Source: DAOTTW01 sp034437615 (lineage in GTDB: Bacteria > Chloroflexota > Anaerolineae > Aggregatilineales > Phototrophicaceae). From it: DNA of 16,520 nucleotides. A program made the position numbers and the translations under genes. This document shows, one piece after another, positions 14,409-16,520 of the stretch (position 1 is its first letter; every line of letters begins with the position of its first letter). Where the stretch lies: contig DAOTTW010000248.1 of assembly GCA_034437615.1 (NCBI GenBank), forward strand, positions 1 to 16,520, in the 5' to 3' direction. The notes under the pieces were generated by a model. It made no database searches. It saw only the letters and a program-made list of their open reading frames with translations, and was not told where the DNA came from.

Positions 14409-15509
14409 ATGCCCTTGCGCATTGCCATAGACGCGAGCCGGACCACCGTTGCACGCCTGACCGGGACCGAGCATTACGCGCTGCAACTCATCCGCCACCT
14501 GATTCAGCTAAACGATACCGTTGCCGCGCCGCACAGGTTGCATCTGTATTTCCGGGATGCGCCGCCCGCTGATTTGCTGCCTGCATCGCCCCATGTAGTG
14601 CAGCACGTCATCCCCTGGCGACGAGCCTGGACGCATTTACGCTTTGCGGCGGCCATCTATCAGCACAGGCCGGACGTGACGTTCGTGCCTGCACACACGC
14701 TGCCGTTTGTGTTTCCAGGCCGTAGCCTCGTGACCGTGCACGACCTGGGCTACAAGTATTTCCCGGCATCACACACACGCGCTGGCCGCTGGTACCTGGA
14801 CCTGACCACGCGCTACAGCGCTCAGCGTGCGACACGGGTGCTGGCTGATAGCCAGGCAACAGCGCATGACCTGGGGCGCTGCTATGGCGTCTCACAGGCA
14901 AAAATTACTGTGGCTTACCCTGGTGTTGCGGCACCTTACATTGGTGATGTGGCGCAGGTGCGGCAAAAATACGGCCTGCCAGAGCGCTACTTCCTGTTTA
15001 TCGGCACGCTGCAACCGCGCAAGAATATTCAGCGCATTGTGCAGGCGTTTGCACGCTGGCAGGCGTCACACGGCGACGACACAGCAACAGCCCTGGTGCT
15101 AGCAGGTGGTCAGGGCTGGCTATATGACCCTGCGTGGGTGCAGGGCGTGCCGAATGTGCTGCTGCCCGGTTACATTGATGAAGCAGATAAGGGCGCTCTG
15201 ATGGCGGGCGCGTTGGCGCTGGTCTTTCCGACGCTGTATGAGGGCTTCGGCTTCCCTGTGATTGAAGCGATGCACTGCGGGACGCCCGTTATCGTCAGCA
15301 ACACATCCAGCCTGCCGGAATTAGTCGGGGATGCGGGTCTGCTGGTCGATCCGCTGGATGTGGCGGCCATCGCGCAGGCATTACAAGCCGTGCAGGAGCA
15401 GCCCGACTCACATAAGAAGGGCTACCAGCAGGCGGCACGCTTCACCTGGGCAAATTGTGCCCGTGTCGCCTGGGATACCCTATGCCTCAGTCGTCCCTAC
15501 GCGAAATGA
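14409..15509 (+). CDS. GT4 family glycosyltransferase (GT-B fold)
   Basis: A 366-residue cytoplasmic transferase that uses a nucleotide-sugar donor with retention of configuration. The N-terminal domain starts MPLRIAIDASRT and has the TGTEHYALQL loop. TVHDLGYKYFP is a common GT4 segment near 110-120. The C-terminal domain has FIGTLQPRKN (R204, K205, phosphate contacts) and the EX7E pair in EGFGFPVIE (E278, E286) followed by AMHCGTPVI. DASRT...GTE resembles mannosyl- or rhamnosyltransferases of cell-wall or exopolysaccharide pathways. The acceptor is unknown. ATG at 14409 is preferred since MPLRIAIDAS is the usual family start. It lies 7 nt after the upstream stop with no ribosome binding site, which suggests coupled translation. 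Its last codons (SRPYAK) are encoded by a palindromic repeat copy, so the native C-terminus may have been replaced. Confidence 0.9.
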   Translation: MPLRIAIDASRTTVARLTGTEHYALQLIRHLIQLNDTVAAPHRLHLYFRDAPPADLLPASPHVVQHVIPWRRAWTHLRFAAAIYQHRPDVTFVPAHTLPFVFPGRSLVTVHDLGYKYFPASHTRAGRWYLDLTTRYSAQRATRVLADSQATAHDLGRCYGVSQAKITVAYPGVAAPYIGDVAQVRQKYGLPERYFLFIGTLQPRKNIQRIVQAFARWQASHGDDTATALVLAGGQGWLYDPAWVQGVPNVLLPGYIDEADKGALMAGALALVFPTLYEGFGFPVIEAMHCGTPVIVSNTSSLPELVGDAGLLVDPLDVAAIAQALQAVQEQPDSHKKGYQQAARFTWANCARVAWDTLCLSRPYAK

Positions 15510-15540
15510 GCCTGGGTAGGGACGCGGCTTGCTGCGTCCG
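15492..15540. repeat. Palindromic repeat (GTAGGGAC family), copy E, overlapping a gene end
   Basis: CGTCCCTAC at 15492-15500 and GTAGGGACG at 15515-15523 are inverted. The right arm continues into hairpin GGACGC...GCGTCC, ending at 15539. The left arm supplies the last six codons and the stop region of the GT4 gene. The arrangement matches copy B. Confidence 0.75.
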
Positions 15541-15558
15541 TTAAAACTGAAAATTTTC

Positions 15559-15642
15559 CCCGCTTCGCGGGTAAGGAAAAAGAAGAAAAGAAAAAGAGGG
15601 GGCTAAAATGACGCTACGCGCCATTTTTCTGCCTGCGGCAGA
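15559..15642 (-). other. Three GNA-triloop hairpins and a polypyrimidine tract downstream of the variable region
   Basis: Read on the minus strand, in the direction of the FGE-like gene: hairpin 1 (15628-15642) is TCTGCC, GCA, GGCAGA. Directly abutting it, hairpin 2 (15605-15627) has a 10-bp stem AAAATGGCGC/GCGTCATTTT with one G-T pair and loop GTA. A pyrimidine-rich tract of about 30 nt follows, then hairpin 3 (15559-15571), CCCGC, GAA, GCGGG. All three loops are GNA. The core GCGAAGC in hairpin 3 is the known unusually stable DNA mini-hairpin. Hairpin or cruciform structures just downstream of the variable region are needed for target recognition in the Bordetella phage DGR, so a similar role is inferred here. 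A terminator role is less likely because no T run follows hairpin 1. Confidence 0.6.
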
Positions 15643-15664
15643 CCGCCCACAGAGATCGGATGTT

Positions 15665-16520
15665 CTACGGAGAAGGGGGACGCACAACCCGAAAACCGAA
15701 GAAGTTGAAACGATCGTAAGGAAAGTAATCGAAGCGAGCCGCGGCCCGCGCAGCATGAGGACTGTCGAACCAGGAGCCGCCGCGCAACACACGGAGAGCA
15801 TTAGAACTTATGTTTTCACCCTCAAGGTTCCGCGCCGGATTGTCATAGTCTGTTAAGCACCACTCCCAGACGTTTCCCGACATGTCAAACACGCCATAGG
15901 GTGATGCGCCTGACGGAAAGATGCCGACAGCACTCGTCTGCTTGATGCCTGTATCCTCTGAGTTGCACTTCTGCGCGTCAAAATCCGCTCCCCAGGGGTA
16001 GACACGGCCATCTGTGCCGCGTGCGGCCTTTTCCCATTCAAACTCTGTGGGCAAACGCACCAGCCACGTCGCCGGATTCATGGGGTCGTAATCGTGTAGG
16101 GACGGCCTTCTGGCCGTCCGCTCGGACATCCCTACAGCCCATAATTTGTGCGACAACCAGCGACAAAACGCGATGGCCTGATACCAGTTCACCGTCTCAC
16201 GGGGATGATTGCTGTACTCGAATTCCTGCTCACGCATCCGACGGTCATCTCCATCAGCCGCCAAGCCCTCAAACCAGTCCATTTGTTGGTTGTTGTAGCC
16301 CTCTGGATCATCCAAGAAGCACTGGAACTGCGCATAGGTCACTGGGTAGCGGCTGATCTCAAATGTAGCTAGGCTGAGTGTCTGCTGCGAGTCCCCTTTA
16401 CCATAGATAAACTCACCCGCTGGGATCGTCACCCAGTCGATGTCGGGGATCAGAATACCCTCACCCCCTGCCCCCTCTCCCGACCGTGCCTGCGGCACTA
16501 GGAGAGGGGGTTCCAGGCAG
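15665..16520 (-). CDS. FGE-sulfatase/C-type-lectin-fold protein, likely DGR target (5' end outside window)
   Basis: The visible part holds an FGE-sulfatase (SUMF1/EgtB/PvdO-type) domain: DWVTIPAGEFIYG, PVTYAQFQCFL, VNWYQAIAFCRWLS, RLPTEFEWEKAARG, VYPWG, SPYGVFDMSGNVWEW and LRGGSW to GFRVVRP. The first start codon in the window is GTG at 16498 (numbering here: 277 residues). The frame stays open to the right edge, so the true start, and perhaps another domain, lies outside. The catalytic Cys pair of real formylglycine-generating enzymes, normally just after GGS, is absent, so a binding rather than enzymatic role fits. Residues 244-267 carry variable-type codons of a diversity-generating retroelement. 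Two repeat insertions lie in the gene: residues about 122-135 (copy F) and the Gly/Glu-rich stretch near residues 1-14. It is convergent with the GT4 gene. Confidence 0.85.
   Translation of the reverse strand, partial: CLEPPLLVPQARSGEGAGGEGILIPDIDWVTIPAGEFIYGKGDSQQTLSLATFEISRYPVTYAQFQCFLDDPEGYNNQQMDWFEGLAADGDDRRMREQEFEYSNHPRETVNWYQAIAFCRWLSHKLWAVGMSERTARRPSLHDYDPMNPATWLVRLPTEFEWEKAARGTDGRVYPWGADFDAQKCNSEDTGIKQTSAVGIFPSGASPYGVFDMSGNVWEWCLTDYDNPARNLEGENISSNALRVLRGGSWFDSPHAARAAARFDYFPYDRFNFFGFRVVRPPSP
15683..15787 (-). other. Candidate DGR variable region (VR)
   Basis: This is the 3' part of the FGE-like gene. Constant codons (LRGGSW, P247, A250-A253, R255, P260, R263, GFRVV) alternate with 16 codons at residues 244-246, 248-249, 254, 256-259, 261-262 and 264-267. 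All 16 end in C or T: TTC, GAC, AGT; CAT, GCT; GCT; TTC, GAT, TAC, TTT; TAC, GAT; TTC, AAC, TTC, TTC. Known FGE-type DGR templates carry AAC/AAT at these sites, and mutation at A in the first two positions gives exactly NNY codons. One AAC remains. The VR boundaries are approximate. The template repeat is not in the window. Confidence 0.72.
16096..16135. repeat. Palindromic repeat (GTAGGGAC family), copy F, inside a gene
   Basis: GTAGGGAC at the left end and a matching ATCCCTAC at the right (one mismatch) enclose hairpin GGACGGCC, TTCT, GGCCGTCC. It is translated in frame on the minus strand as about residues 122-135 (VGMSERTARRPSLH) of the FGE-like protein, between the CRWLSHKL helix and the RLPTEFEWE motif, where a surface loop lies in this fold. 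Confidence 0.82.
16471..16510. repeat. Second repeat type: CCCCCTCTCC/GGAGAGGGGG inverted repeat
   Basis: A 10-bp perfect inverted repeat (16471-16480 and 16501-16510) encloses 20 nt containing GTGCC...GGCAC, so a long hairpin can form. It is a different family from the GTAGGGAC repeats. It lies in the open frame of the FGE-like gene and encodes a Pro/Gly/Glu-rich stretch at the visible N-terminus. Confidence 0.7.

Noticed and set aside
15605..15642. Hairpins 1 and 2 as a simple transcription terminator
   Set aside because: Hairpin 1 has no T run after it, and hairpin 2 is followed by a mixed pyrimidine tract rather than a T run directly at the stem. Three hairpins with the same loop class fit a structural DNA element better, although a weak terminator effect is possible.
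15608..15856. Plus-strand frame of 82 codons opposite the 3' end of the FGE-like gene
   Set aside because: It has no ribosome binding site or recognisable domain, and runs through the hairpins and the antisense of the variable region.

Overview
The window looks like a piece of a Chloroflexota chromosome (Anaerolineae-like). I infer this from the moderately high GC content, the dense short palindromic repeats with GTAGGGAC ends, the C-type-lectin/FGE-fold protein and the membrane glycosyltransferase style. No taxonomic marker was searched, so the assignment is tentative.

Left part (1-4240): the start of an ABC transporter ATPase runs off the left edge. It is followed by a terminator and a complete Ca2+-type P-type ATPase, all on the minus strand. 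Next comes a 384-nt tmRNA gene (ssrA, minus strand) with its own terminator. It is recognised from a 7-bp acceptor stem with a G-U third pair, a first pseudoknot, and the tag AEENTLAYAA ending in TAA.

Middle part (4476-9058): a renalase-like flavoprotein, a small lipoprotein of unknown role and a MalY/PatB-type PLP enzyme lie on the plus strand. Xanthine phosphoribosyltransferase, an EthD-domain protein and a small membrane-anchored coiled-coil protein lie on the minus strand. These are ordinary housekeeping or accessory genes.

Right part (9312-15509, plus strand): a surface glycan region. A membrane-anchored clan-A glycoside-hydrolase-like protein overlaps a GT39-type membrane glycosyltransferase by ATGA. 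After a promoter region come an acidic repeat-bearing membrane protein and a GT4 glycosyltransferase. The hydrolase has TATAAT only 8 nt before its ATG, which suggests a leaderless mRNA.

Right edge (15541-16520, minus strand): an FGE-sulfatase/C-type-lectin-fold protein whose 3' end has the codon signature of a diversity-generating retroelement (DGR) variable region. Sixteen codons at the positions where such templates carry AAY are all NNY and encode F, D, Y, H, A, S or N, on a constant GGSW...P..ARAA.R....P..R....GFRVV frame. Downstream of the stop lie three DNA hairpins, all with GNA triloops on the coding strand, and a long polypyrimidine tract. No reverse transcriptase, Avd or template repeat is in the window, so this would be a remote target or the edge of a cassette lying to the right. 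This is the most interesting system here.

Six copies of a 40-57 bp palindromic repeat are scattered through the window. Two lie in frame inside genes and one overlaps the 3' end of a third.
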